Of a DNA stretch of 18,189 nucleotides, positions 1-6,296 are shown one piece after another (the stretch's first letter is position 1; each line of letters opens with the position of its first letter). Position numbers and translations under genes: made by a program. This DNA comes from JAUXEH01 sp965602945. Lineage in GTDB: Bacteria; Acidobacteriota; Aminicenantia; Aminicenantales; Aminicenantaceae. Where the stretch lies: contig CBFDBC010000053.1 of assembly GCA_965602945.1 (NCBI GenBank), positions 1 to 18,189 of the forward strand. Direction: 5' to 3'. Under the pieces are notes generated by a model. That model was not told the origin of the DNA. It made no database searches and was given only the letters and a program-made list of their open reading frames with translations.

Positions 1-88
1 GACTCAAGATCAAAAGTTTATTAGGGTAGCAGACTACTTAAGTTATTAATTTTAATGTTTTTAAGGGGAGATTTGCTGGAAATGATAG

Positions 89-164
89 TGGCACGCCCGG
101 AGGGATTCGAACCCCCGACCTATGGATTCGAAGTCCATTGGTCTATCCGCTGAGCTACGGGCGC
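89..164 (-). tRNA. tRNA-Arg (anticodon TCG)
   Basis: The minus strand folds into a complete 76-nt cloverleaf with an encoded CCA end. The acceptor stem pairs GCGCCCG with CGGGCGT, giving one G-U pair at the base, and the discriminator base is G. The D arm contains AGCTCAGCGGATAGA, and the T arm contains the standard GGTTCGAATCC loop. The anticodon stem ATGGA/TCCAT encloses the loop CTTCGAA, giving anticodon TCG, which reads the arginine codon CGA. It lies 46 bp downstream of radC on the same strand. No clear promoter of its own was seen, so it may be co-transcribed. Confidence 0.96.
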
Positions 165-210
165 ACGGGCATTTGCAATGCTGGGATAAACAATTATTTG
201 AAGATTCTTT

Positions 211-936
211 TTATAATCTCTCCTTGAGAGACCGGAAAGCACATTCATACTCCTGGATCAAGCCCTGGTCGGCGAAGCTGAAATACCGGTTATCGCCGAT
301 GATGATGTGGTCGAGCACGCTGATCTGCATGGTGTGAACGGCAAAGATCAGCTCTCGAGTGATGGCGCGGTCGCTTTCGGAGGGAGCGGGATCGCCGGAG
401 GGATGGTTGTGCACAAAGATCAGCGAGGACGCATGGTAACGCAGCGCCGATTTGATGATCTCGCGCGGGTACACCGCACTGGAGTCGACCGTTCCTTCGG
501 AGAAAGTCTTCTCCTCTATCACCTGGTTCTTGGCGTCCAGGAACATGACCTTGAACTGTTCCTGCTTGGCATTCCTCAGGGAATGGAAGAGATAATCGAA
601 CACTTCCTTGGAGGAGTGGCACACCGGCCGGCTGACCATACGATCCTTGAGGAACCGACGGGAAACCTCCTGTATAAGACGGATACCGAACACGTTGTGC
701 GGCCCTATCCCCCTGACCTCCTGGAGCTCCTCAGACGGGGCTCCCAGCACCGCGCTCAACGTCCTGAATCTTCGCAGCGCCTCCTTGGCCTGCCTTTTGC
801 AGTCGCGGCGGGGAGTCCCCAGGGTCAGCAGCAGCTCGATGATCTCGTAGTCCAGGAATCCGCCGAGCCCACCCTGGAGGAATTTTTCCCTCAACCGGGA
901 CCTGTGCCCTTCGAATACGTCCTGCTGGTCTGCCAT
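211..936 (-). CDS. radC: RadC family JAB1/MPN-domain protein
   Basis: This 241-residue protein has the usual RadC layout. A helical N-terminal region with a helix-hairpin-helix (about 69-92, containing LQEVRGIGPHNV) precedes a JAB1/MPN metalloprotease-like domain (about 105-228). The zinc-binding signature HNHPSGDPAPSESD is intact (H176, H178, S179, D189), as is the upstream acidic residue E147 in FSEGTVDSSA. The ATG at 936 is preferred because family similarity (GHRSRLREKF) begins just after it. A TTG at 969 would add 11 unfamiliar residues. Neither start has a strong Shine-Dalgarno site. Despite its historical name, the role of RadC in DNA repair is unproven; related proteins occur on mobile elements and in competence regulons. 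It lies 104 bp downstream of the sigma-54 regulator with no terminator visible between them. Confidence 0.93.
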   Translation of the reverse strand: MADQQDVFEGHRSRLREKFLQGGLGGFLDYEIIELLLTLGTPRRDCKRQAKEALRRFRTLSAVLGAPSEELQEVRGIGPHNVFGIRLIQEVSRRFLKDRMVSRPVCHSSKEVFDYLFHSLRNAKQEQFKVMFLDAKNQVIEEKTFSEGTVDSSAVYPREIIKSALRYHASSLIFVHNHPSGDPAPSESDRAITRELIFAVHTMQISVLDHIIIGDNRYFSFADQGLIQEYECAFRSLKERL

Positions 937-1040
937 GGGAGTACTACAGAAGACGTCTGGGGGGCACAAAAAATCACAATCGCCGGAAAATCCATATCCG
1001 GGCGGGGGCTCCTGGAGCTGAGTGCCTCGTATGAGAACGT

Positions 1041-2405
1041 TCAGGCAGGATCGTCCAGGCCATAGAGGCCGATCTTATAGCTGAGGATGCGTTCGGTGAT
1101 GCCCAGGGCGCGGGCGGCACGGCTCTTCACTCCGCCGTTCTCCCTCAGGGCCCTGCGGATCTCTCTGGTCTCCAGTATCCGGACCTTGTCCTTCAGGGGA
1201 AGCCCGGCCTGGGGTTCGTCTTCCTCGACCGGTTCCATCAGGAACAGCGGCAGATCGCTGGAAACGATATCGGTCCCCTCGGCAAACACCACCGCCCGCT
1301 CCACGATGTTCTCCAGCTCACGGATGTTCCCGGGGAAAGAATGGCGGAGCAGCAGGTTCATGGCCTCGGAAGAAATGCCGGTGATTGTCCTACCTTCGCG
1401 CTGGGCGTACTTCCGGATGAAGTGGTCCACCAGCGGTGGGATGTCCTCCCTGCGCTCTGCCAGGCGCGGCACATGGATGCGGATGACGTTCAGGCGGTAA
1501 TACAGGTCCTGGCGGAACGATTCCGCCTTCATCATGGCCTCGAGGTCCCGGTTGGTGGCGGCGATGATGCGGACATCGGCCCGGATGGGACGCGACGATC
1601 CAAGCCGGTAGAATTCTTTCTCCTGGAGCAACCGCAGCAGCTTCACCTGCAGATGGGACGGCAGGTCCCCGATCTCATCCAGGAAGAGGGTCCCTCCGGC
1701 AGCGGCCTCGAACTTTCCGATCCTGCGCTCGTGCGCACCGGTGAAGGCGCCTTTTTCCGCGCCGAAGAGCTCGCTCTCGATCAAGGTTTCGGGCAGCGAG
1801 GGGATGTTGACCGCTATGTAGGGACCCTCCTTGCGGCGGGAGGAATAGTGGATGGATTTGGCCACCAGGTCCTTGCCGGTGCCCGTTTCCCCGGAGAGCA
1901 GGACCGTGGCACCGCTGCGCGCCGCCTTCCCGATCAGGCGGGCCACCTCTTCCATGTGGGAGGAGGCGAACACAAAGTTCCTGGCGCTGAAGCGCTCCTC
2001 CAGGGAATCACGCAGCACGGATATTTCCCTGCGCAGCGTCTGCCTCTCGAGCGCCCTCTTGATGACCGGCAGGAATTTAGCGAAATCGATGGGCTTGACG
2101 ATGTAGTCATAGGCCCCGGCTTTGAGGGCGGCCACCGCGTTCTCCACGTTGCCGTAGGCGGTCACCATTATGGGCGTGATCAGCGGATTCTGCTTCAGCA
2201 TGTCCCCGATGACTTCCAGCCCGTTCTCCTGGCCCAGCTTGTGGTCCACGATCGCCACATCCACCGGATAGGTACGCAGGGTGGACAGGGCCTCGGCCCC
2301 GGTGGCCGCATCCAGCACCAGATATCCCTCCCCCTCCAGGTGTTCCTTGATCAACCGCCTCTGAAGGGGATCGTCCTCTACAATGATCAGACTGCCCTCT
2401 GCCAT
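1041..2405 (-). CDS. NtrC-family sigma-54-dependent response regulator
   Basis: This 454-residue cytoplasmic regulator has three domains. A receiver domain (1-120) carries acidic pocket D11/D12, phospho-acceptor D54, T82 and K104. A sigma-54-activating AAA+ domain (about 143-375) carries Walker A GETGTGK (172-178), the sigma-54 contact loop GAFTGA (219-224), Walker B LFLDEIGD (D243, E244) and the FPGNIRELENIVERA sensor region. A C-terminal Fis-type helix-turn-helix spans about 410-450. The ATG at 2405 is chosen over upstream in-frame starts because AGGAGA sits 5 nt before it. It begins one base after the histidine kinase stop, so the two are translationally coupled cognate partners. The likely target is the -24/-12 promoter at 6056-6071, upstream of the same gene cluster. 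Confidence 0.97.
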   Translation of the reverse strand: MAEGSLIIVEDDPLQRRLIKEHLEGEGYLVLDAATGAEALSTLRTYPVDVAIVDHKLGQENGLEVIGDMLKQNPLITPIMVTAYGNVENAVAALKAGAYDYIVKPIDFAKFLPVIKRALERQTLRREISVLRDSLEERFSARNFVFASSHMEEVARLIGKAARSGATVLLSGETGTGKDLVAKSIHYSSRRKEGPYIAVNIPSLPETLIESELFGAEKGAFTGAHERRIGKFEAAAGGTLFLDEIGDLPSHLQVKLLRLLQEKEFYRLGSSRPIRADVRIIAATNRDLEAMMKAESFRQDLYYRLNVIRIHVPRLAERREDIPPLVDHFIRKYAQREGRTITGISSEAMNLLLRHSFPGNIRELENIVERAVVFAEGTDIVSSDLPLFLMEPVEEDEPQAGLPLKDKVRILETREIRRALRENGGVKSRAARALGITERILSYKIGLYGLDDPA

Positions 2406-2406
2406 G

Positions 2407-2970
2407 TCACTCTCCTGGAATCCCGATGATAAATTCCGCCCCTTCCCCCGGCGAACTCTTCGCTTGGATGTGCCCGCCGTGGGCCTCGACGATCTTCCTG
2501 GACAGATAGAGCCCGATGCCCAGGCCTTGTCCTTTATTGCCGTAGAACGGATCGAAAATGTGCGGAAGGTCTCGGGGAGCCACACCGGCTCCCGAGTCGT
2601 GGACCGAGATACAGACCTCCTTCTTCTGCCGCCACCCCCTCATGACGATCCGGCCCTCCGGGGCGGACTCATGAGCATTCTTCAGCAGGTTCAAGAGCAC
2701 CTGCCCCAGCAGCCCCGGGTCCGCGGTTACGGGCACGGCGGCACCGCCTTCGATCTTCACATCCTCAGGCTGCCGGCCGAATTCCTTCAAGAAAGAATCC
2801 CGGGTCTGTTGGAGCAGGTCATCCAGCATAAATCGCTCCTTATGCAGGCTGAGTGGCCGGAGCGCTGCCGAGAACTGGTCCACGATGCGGGAGATCTTGC
2901 GGACCTCCGTTTTCCCCGACAGCACGTCCTTTCGCAGCTCCATCGGCGCTTTTTTTTTCAAACAGATCAC
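2407..2970 (-). CDS. Sensor histidine kinase, C-terminal part (HisKA end and HATPase), frameshifted from its N-terminal half
   Basis: This is the catalytic half of a membrane histidine kinase. It contains the second helix of the dimerisation domain (VRKISRIVDQFSAALRPL) and a HATPase_c domain. The N box is LLNLLKNAHESAP, G1 is DSGAGV, the F box is IFDPFYG, and G2 is GLGIGLYLSRKIVEAHGG. The open frame can formally start at a GTG at 2970, but no Shine-Dalgarno site precedes it and it lacks the phosphorylated histidine. It continues the 2840-3649 frame if one A is removed from the A9 run at 2950-2958. The repaired protein would have about 413 residues and read EKKAPMELRKDVL across the junction. 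Its TGA stop is one base from the start of the response regulator. Confidence 0.88.
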   Translation of the reverse strand: MICLKKKAPMELRKDVLSGKTEVRKISRIVDQFSAALRPLSLHKERFMLDDLLQQTRDSFLKEFGRQPEDVKIEGGAAVPVTADPGLLGQVLLNLLKNAHESAPEGRIVMRGWRQKKEVCISVHDSGAGVAPRDLPHIFDPFYGNKGQGLGIGLYLSRKIVEAHGGHIQAKSSPGEGAEFIIGIPGE

Positions 2971-3649
2971 ACAGAAGCGACAAACTGTTCAGGGGATTCT
3001 TTATCTCATGGGCCACTCCAGAGGTAAACGCCGAGATCTCTCTGAAGTGTTCCTTTTCCTGGGTCTGCTTCTCCAATTCACGGGTTTTGCGCAGATAGCG
3101 GCTCTGCAGCCTGACCATCCCGAGGAAGAACAGGATGCCCACTCCACAAAGACTCAAGAAGATGATCCAGAAGGTCTCCCGGGACCGGGACAGCATGGTC
3201 TCCAGGCTGCTGAGCGAATATCCCAGGTAAATATAATATGTTTTACCGTCCGGCCCGGAGAAGGAGGAAAAATGATTCAGGATCAGTCCGACCGGAGAAT
3301 CCAGGATCCAGGAACGCCGGAGTTCCACATCCTTGAGAGACAGGGGCAGGTATCCCTCAAAACGTGAGCTCCATCCCAGGATGTTCCGTTCCCCGTCCAG
3401 CAGGGCCATGAAATAGATGTTTTCCTCTCCACTGTACAGAGGAAATATCTCGTCGGCGGATGCGCCCTCGGACAAGAGATGGGACACATGGCTGCTGAGG
3501 ATCTCGGAAGTGGCCTGCAGCTGCTCCTCCACCAGGTCTTCCACTCGATTCCGGATGGTATAGCGGTTCACATGCGAGGACACCAGGAAAAGGACGAGGA
3601 GGCCCAGGAAAGGAAGTGAAAAAACCAGAAAAGGGCCTCGCCGCCTCAA
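2840..3649 (-). CDS. Sensor histidine kinase, N-terminal part (membrane sensor and H-box), truncated by frameshift
   Basis: This frame encodes a short cytoplasmic tail and a first transmembrane helix (about 7-24). An extracytoplasmic sensor region of about 135 residues (25-159) follows, then a second helix (160-179), a coiled linker (180-205) and an intact H-box SGVAHEIKNPLN with the likely phosphorylated H214. After residue 233, at the A9 run (2950-2958), the frame leaves the conserved kinase sequence and reads about 36 unrelated residues to a stop. Dropping one A restores a normal kinase. The start is a TTG, the only in-frame start after the upstream TAA, with a weak AAGG before it. Only 6 bp separate it from the OB-fold-like gene. 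The defect may be real, a homopolymer sequencing error, or a slippage site. Confidence 0.85.
   Translation of the reverse strand: MRRRGPFLVFSLPFLGLLVLFLVSSHVNRYTIRNRVEDLVEEQLQATSEILSSHVSHLLSEGASADEIFPLYSGEENIYFMALLDGERNILGWSSRFEGYLPLSLKDVELRRSWILDSPVGLILNHFSSFSGPDGKTYYIYLGYSLSSLETMLSRSRETFWIIFLSLCGVGILFFLGMVRLQSRYLRKTRELEKQTQEKEHFREISAFTSGVAHEIKNPLNSLSLLCDLFEKKSADGAAKGRAVGENGGPQDLPHRGPVLGSAPATQPA
2950..2958 (-). repeat. Nine-adenine homopolymer at the kinase frameshift
   Basis: Plus-strand bases 2950-2958 are nine T's, giving A9 in the mRNA of the histidine kinase (codons GAA AAA AAA A). The two kinase halves lie in different frames on either side of it. Removal of one A, or the equivalent slippage of RNA polymerase, joins them. 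A9 is a known length for transcriptional slippage and for sequencing indels. The sequence alone cannot tell these apart. Confidence 0.8.
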
Positions 3650-3655
3650 ATGCGA

Positions 3656-4087
3656 TTACCTTTTCCAGCGTTTCTTCTGCCGGCCCTGCCCCCCTCTCCA
3701 ATTGGGGAAGCCGTGCTTGTCCCGCACCGCCATCATCTGCCCTCGCATCCGGACCTGGCGGGCCATGACCAGGTTCACCCTGCCTTCCGCCACCAAAGAA
3801 CCCGTGATCTTCAGCGGCTCTCCCTGATGGAGGTCCTGTTCGAAAAACCAGGCCGGACTTATCTCGACCGTGTACCGCTTTCCTGAATTTCTCTCCTCAA
3901 GGATGACCGTCAGGAAGGCGGCCTTGTCCTGGTAGCGGGCTTCCATGATGATCTCACTCACCTTCCCGGTAATGTCCACCTCGCGGTCCACATTGTAGAA
4001 ATGCTGAAGCTCCTGCGGTGAGGCAAACAGCACACACCACACGGCCAGCCCGGCCACACCCGCTAATAATCGATGCCTCAGCCTCAT
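3656..4087 (-). CDS. Small exported OB-fold-like protein of unknown function
   Basis: This 143-residue protein has an N-terminal signal or anchor segment (about 5-23, LLAGVAGLAVWCVLFAS). A single beta-rich domain follows (about 32-118: VDITGKVSEIIME, YTVEISPAWFFEQ, PLKITGSLV), then a basic tail. The strand pattern and the motif VRDKHGFPNWRG (121-132) resemble small exported OB-fold-like proteins, but I do not recognise a characterised homologue. The ATG at 4087 is chosen because it overlaps the barrel gene's TGA as ATGA and has GGGAG about 8 nt upstream. An upstream in-frame start would lie inside the barrel gene and lose the signal at the N-terminus. Coupling to the barrel suggests equal amounts of the two in the envelope, perhaps as partners; that is inference. 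Confidence 0.82.
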   Translation of the reverse strand: MRLRHRLLAGVAGLAVWCVLFASPQELQHFYNVDREVDITGKVSEIIMEARYQDKAAFLTVILEERNSGKRYTVEISPAWFFEQDLHQGEPLKITGSLVAEGRVNLVMARQVRMRGQMMAVRDKHGFPNWRGGQGRQKKRWKR

Positions 4088-5526
4088 TGTTTCGCTCCCA
4101 ATAAAATATTCCATTCGATCCCCAGGGCCAGATAGTTGCCCTTCCACTCGAAAAGCGGATCATTGGAGCCATTGTTGATGAAATTGTATATCAAAAGCAA
4201 AGAAAACCGGTGGAAATCTTTCGAAACCCGGGCCTGCCAATGGTGCCGGCTGTCTTCCCGCCCGATACCGGTGGCGTTCCCCTCGTCATCCAGGACCTCC
4301 ACCCCTGGGAATTCCTTTTGGGAGTAGTTATACCCCAACTGTGCCTGGATATCCCCAGGAAGCAGATACGTGACCTGGGCTCCGAGTTCGTGTCCGGCCC
4401 AGGAGAAGCGGTCGTAGAAAGGATTCTCAACCATGTAGAACTCCCAGACATACATGAAGGGATTTTCTCCGGAAAGCGGCCACTGCCTGACGCCGGATAT
4501 CCGCAATCCCAGGCGATCACCGATCCCCTGTGCGATGAGGGCATTCGCCGCCATTGTGTGGATCCCCGCGCTTCCCTGCTGTTCGCCGGTCTGGGGGAGG
4601 GAAAGCGCCAGAGAATCCGAGCCGACCGGCCTGCCGGGACCCATGCCCCGGTCCATCCCGGGGCCGCTGCTGGGACCTTGACCCTGGCCCATGTCAGAGT
4701 CGCCGCCGAGGCCGGTTCCCTGTTCGCTGCCGGGCCCGCCGCCTTGATCAGTTTCCTGATCCTTGCCGGTACCGGAACCTTGATCGCTGCCCTGACCAGT
4801 TCCCTGGTCCATGCTAGGGCCATTTCCCTGGTCCATACCAGGGCCATTTCTCTGGTCCAGGTCCGGACCGCTCCCATTCCCCAGCACCTGGACAAAGTCT
4901 ATTCCGTGGTTCGTATTCTGTATGATACTCTCATCCGCAGGAAGCGCTGCCTCCTCGGAATAAGGATGAAAATAGTGTTTGAATCCCCATCCCAGTCCCG
5001 CCTTGAGGGTTGTCCGGGACTGAAAGAATTTGTCCAGGGTAACATTCACGGCCTGGCTGATATAATCGAACTGGGACCATCGATAATCCCGCAGGGTCAG
5101 GGCGTAGTCGGCCTTGAGTATGGACGTCGGGGAGAGATAGGACTTGAAGGCCCCGTATGCGTTGAGGGCTCCATAATTGAAATCGCTGAAATCCGAGCGG
5201 TAGAAAGCTCCGCGGCCCGTCAAGGACACGTACAAACCAGACTTTTTCCCAAGCACCCAGACATGGTCCAGACCCAGGTCCTGTGAGTAGAAGGTGAGAT
5301 CGGGATTCTCATACAGGTAAGAGAGGCTTCCTTCCGCAAACAGAGAGATCCCTCCCAGGTCTTTGTCCAGTGAAAAGCCCATGCTGGAAACGTGATCGGA
5401 TTCGGAAAACGCGGTCTGAAAGAGATTGTCTGTCGTTTTCTGATTGAAGAACAGTGTCAGCATGTCGGCCTGAAGGCAGACACATGCCGCCAGTACAGAC
5501 ACGATGACCCATCCGAGCTTTTTCAT
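4084..5526 (-). CDS. Outer-membrane beta-barrel protein with internal Gly/Asp/Gln-rich repeat insert
   Basis: The product is about 480 residues. It has a signal peptide (MKKLGWVIVSVLAACVCLQA), then alternating amphipathic strands typical of an outer-membrane barrel (for example ISLFAEGSLSYLYENP, GLYVSLTGRGAFYR, DIQAQLGYNYSQKEF). It ends in a strand reading YLALGIEWNILLGAKQ. Residues about 215-300 interrupt the barrel with a low-complexity G/D/Q/M/P segment built from degenerate octapeptides. The segment probably forms a large loop or periplasmic/extracellular linker. I see no TonB box or plug and recognise no family. The ATG at 5526 gives the best signal peptide; an ATG at 5538 and a TTG at 5541 are alternatives, and none has a good Shine-Dalgarno site. 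An intrinsic terminator ends only about 20 bp upstream, leaving no room for a promoter. Confidence 0.85.
   Translation of the reverse strand: MKKLGWVIVSVLAACVCLQADMLTLFFNQKTTDNLFQTAFSESDHVSSMGFSLDKDLGGISLFAEGSLSYLYENPDLTFYSQDLGLDHVWVLGKKSGLYVSLTGRGAFYRSDFSDFNYGALNAYGAFKSYLSPTSILKADYALTLRDYRWSQFDYISQAVNVTLDKFFQSRTTLKAGLGWGFKHYFHPYSEEAALPADESIIQNTNHGIDFVQVLGNGSGPDLDQRNGPGMDQGNGPSMDQGTGQGSDQGSGTGKDQETDQGGGPGSEQGTGLGGDSDMGQGQGPSSGPGMDRGMGPGRPVGSDSLALSLPQTGEQQGSAGIHTMAANALIAQGIGDRLGLRISGVRQWPLSGENPFMYVWEFYMVENPFYDRFSWAGHELGAQVTYLLPGDIQAQLGYNYSQKEFPGVEVLDDEGNATGIGREDSRHHWQARVSKDFHRFSLLLIYNFINNGSNDPLFEWKGNYLALGIEWNILLGAKQ
4757..4852 (-). repeat. 24-bp tandem repeat encoding octapeptides
   Basis: Four consecutive 24-bp units inside the barrel gene encode RNGPGMDQ, GNGPSMDQ, GTGQGSDQ and GSGTGKDQ. 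The first two are almost identical at DNA level; the last two are diverged. Looser copies continue on both sides (GSGPDLDQ before; ETDQ and GPGSEQ after). The aspartate-glutamine pair recurs every eight residues. This pattern points to growth by tandem duplication, and copy number may vary between strains. Confidence 0.85.
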
Positions 5527-5546
5527 GATCACATTCATCAAGTGAT

Positions 5547-5578
5547 AAAAAAAGAGGGCCGGCCTGGGGCCGGCCCTC
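5547..5578 (-). terminator. Intrinsic terminator after the EF-hand-like gene
   Basis: On the minus strand, a perfect 11-bp stem (GAGGGCCGGCC / GGCCGGCCCTC, 5554-5564 with 5568-5578) closes a 3-nt loop and is followed at once by seven U's. It starts 6 bp after the stop of the 5584-6021 gene. The following barrel gene begins about 20 bp beyond the U-tract, so it probably limits rather than abolishes downstream transcription. Confidence 0.92.
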
Positions 5579-5583
5579 CAGTG

Positions 5584-6021
5584 TTACTTTCCTCCGTTTC
5601 CGGATCCGTTTCCCTTGGGTCCGGACTCATCACAGCCGGGGCCTTGCGCCTGGTTCTGGCGGTAACGGAAGGAGCGTTTGTGCTGCCCGCCGCTGTTCTG
5701 TTCCCGGAACGCATTCCGGTTGGCGAACGCGCCTCGATCCTGCTGCTTGCCCATCCGCTTCTGGGAACCGCTCCCGTCTTTGGGCTGTTCCCAATCCGGG
5801 TCCTGGCCGTTGGGGATGCCGTCTCCGTCGTGGTCCTGGAAATGGTCACAGATCCCGTCGCCGTTCTCGTCCATGAAAAAAAGACGGGCCCCGGGCCGGT
5901 TCTCTGTCCAGCTGACGCGGACCTCATCGCGGGCCGCCTGCCCTTTCTGAGCCATCAGGGTCGAACCAAAGCTCAGCACTAAGACCAAGCCTGCCACGGT
6001 AAGAATGTGTTTGATACGCAT
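5584..6021 (-). CDS. Small secreted protein with EF-hand/thrombospondin-type-3-like calcium loops
   Basis: This 145-residue protein has a clear Sec signal peptide (MRIKHILTVAGLVLVLSFGS, cleavage probably near A24). A short beta segment (VRVSWTENRPGARLFF) is followed by two adjacent acidic loops, DENGDGICD (from D51) and DHDGDGIPNGQD (from D63). The DxNxDG/DxDxDG spacing is typical of calcium-binding thrombospondin type 3 or dockerin-like loops. The remainder (about 80-145) is low-complexity and rich in Q, G, R, N and S. Two cysteines (C58, C130) could pair. The ATG has an excellent AAGGAG 7 nt upstream. The sigma-54-type promoter predicts a leader of only about 25 nt. It is the first gene of the cluster that encodes the kinase and sigma-54 activator, so it may be the system's main output or its ligand-binding component. 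Calcium binding and function are inferred. Confidence 0.88.
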   Translation of the reverse strand: MRIKHILTVAGLVLVLSFGSTLMAQKGQAARDEVRVSWTENRPGARLFFMDENGDGICDHFQDHDGDGIPNGQDPDWEQPKDGSGSQKRMGKQQDRGAFANRNAFREQNSGGQHKRSFRYRQNQAQGPGCDESGPKGNGSGNGGK

Positions 6022-6055
6022 GTGTTACTCCTTGTTTGATTTTACCGTGACTTAG

Positions 6056-6071
6056 TGCAAGATCGGGGCCA
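6056..6071 (-). promoter_or_regulatory. Sigma-54 (-24/-12) promoter of the EF-hand-like gene
   Basis: The minus strand reads TGGCCC, then five bases (CGATC), then TTGCA. This matches the sigma-54 consensus TGGCAC-N5-TTGCW at all but one position, with the invariant GG and GC exactly 10 bp apart. Transcription would start near 6045, leaving a leader of about 25 nt that contains AAGGAG. A sigma-54 activator gene in the same cluster strengthens the call. Confidence 0.8.
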
Positions 6072-6106
6072 TTTCATATCTTATTTGTTATCAGCAAGTT
6101 GCCTTG

Positions 6107-6152
6107 ATTGTCACAAACAGAATTATAACATAAATGTTGGATGTATGACAAT
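6107..6152. promoter_or_regulatory. Inverted repeat, candidate activator or operator site
   Basis: Arms ATTGTCACA (6107-6115) and TATGACAAT (6144-6152) are inverted copies with one mismatch, 28 bp apart. They lie about 40-85 bp upstream of the sigma-54 promoter, a normal position for enhancer sites of NtrC-type activators. The left arm is also the core of a small palindrome, TTGTCACAA. Because this stretch is AT-rich, chance similarity is possible. Confidence 0.4.
6122..6151 (-). promoter_or_regulatory. Sigma-70-type promoter, leftward
   Basis: The minus strand carries TTGTCA (6151-6146), an 18-bp spacer and a perfect TATAAT (6127-6122). Transcription would start near 6115 and give a leader of about 94 nt ahead of the EF-hand-like gene. 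It lies upstream of the sigma-54 promoter and could provide basal expression of the cluster, including its activator. Its -35 box lies inside one arm of the inverted repeat. Confidence 0.5.
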
Positions 6153-6178
6153 TTTGTGGGTGATTATCGGGCCATAAT

Positions 6179-6242
6179 GTCATTGCGAGCGAAGCGAAGC
6201 AATCCCATGAGATTGCGTCGTCACTACGTTTCTCGCAATGAC
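6179..6242. repeat. Palindromic intergenic repeat (imperfect hairpin)
   Basis: Perfect 11-bp outer arms GTCATTGCGAG (6179-6189) and CTCGCAATGAC (6232-6242) enclose an inner pair GCAATC (6199-6204) and GATTGC (6211-6216). The CGAAGCGAAG stretch between them pairs imperfectly with GTCGTCACTACGTTT. The sequence resembles a widespread family of short palindromic repeats starting 'cattgcgag.gaagcgaag' found scattered in many bacterial genomes. It has no coding capacity and is probably a dispersed, MITE-like or REP-like element. Confidence 0.75.
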
Positions 6243-6267
6243 GGGCCGGAGATATTCACCGAATTCG

Positions 6268-6296
6268 GGAAGAAACTCCGCCATCTCGTGGTCTAA
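6268..6296 (+). promoter_or_regulatory. Candidate ECF sigma promoter of the small secreted gene
   Basis: GGAAG (6268-6272), a 17-bp spacer and GGTCTAA (6290-6296) match the pattern of ECF promoters (GGAAC, 16-17 bp, CGTC). The same two elements, within the longer shared words CGGGAAGAAA and GTCTAA, recur before the ECF sigma gene at 6938-6965. The predicted leader is about 40 nt. Confidence 0.45.

Noticed and set aside
1..88. AT-rich left edge downstream of the tRNA
   Set aside because: No hairpin with T-run, no open frame and no repeat could be supported.
89..936. tRNA-Arg next to radC as a mobile-element attachment site
   Set aside because: RadC proteins and tRNA genes both occur at island borders, but no integrase and no repeated tRNA end were found in the window.
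937..1040. Possible terminator between the sigma-54 regulator and radC
   Set aside because: Only 4-5 bp stems can be drawn and none is followed by a U-tract at the right place.
307..1065. Long plus-strand open frame opposite radC
   Set aside because: It is the antisense shadow of a well-conserved gene, shows no recognisable domain, and arises from GC-rich codon use.
1341..2429. 362-codon plus-strand open frame opposite the sigma-54 regulator
   Set aside because: Antisense shadow; the minus-strand frame has every catalytic motif of an NtrC-type regulator.
4210..5286. 358-codon plus-strand open frame opposite the barrel gene
   Set aside because: It has no signal or family likeness, whereas the minus frame has a signal peptide, beta strands and in-frame octapeptide repeats.
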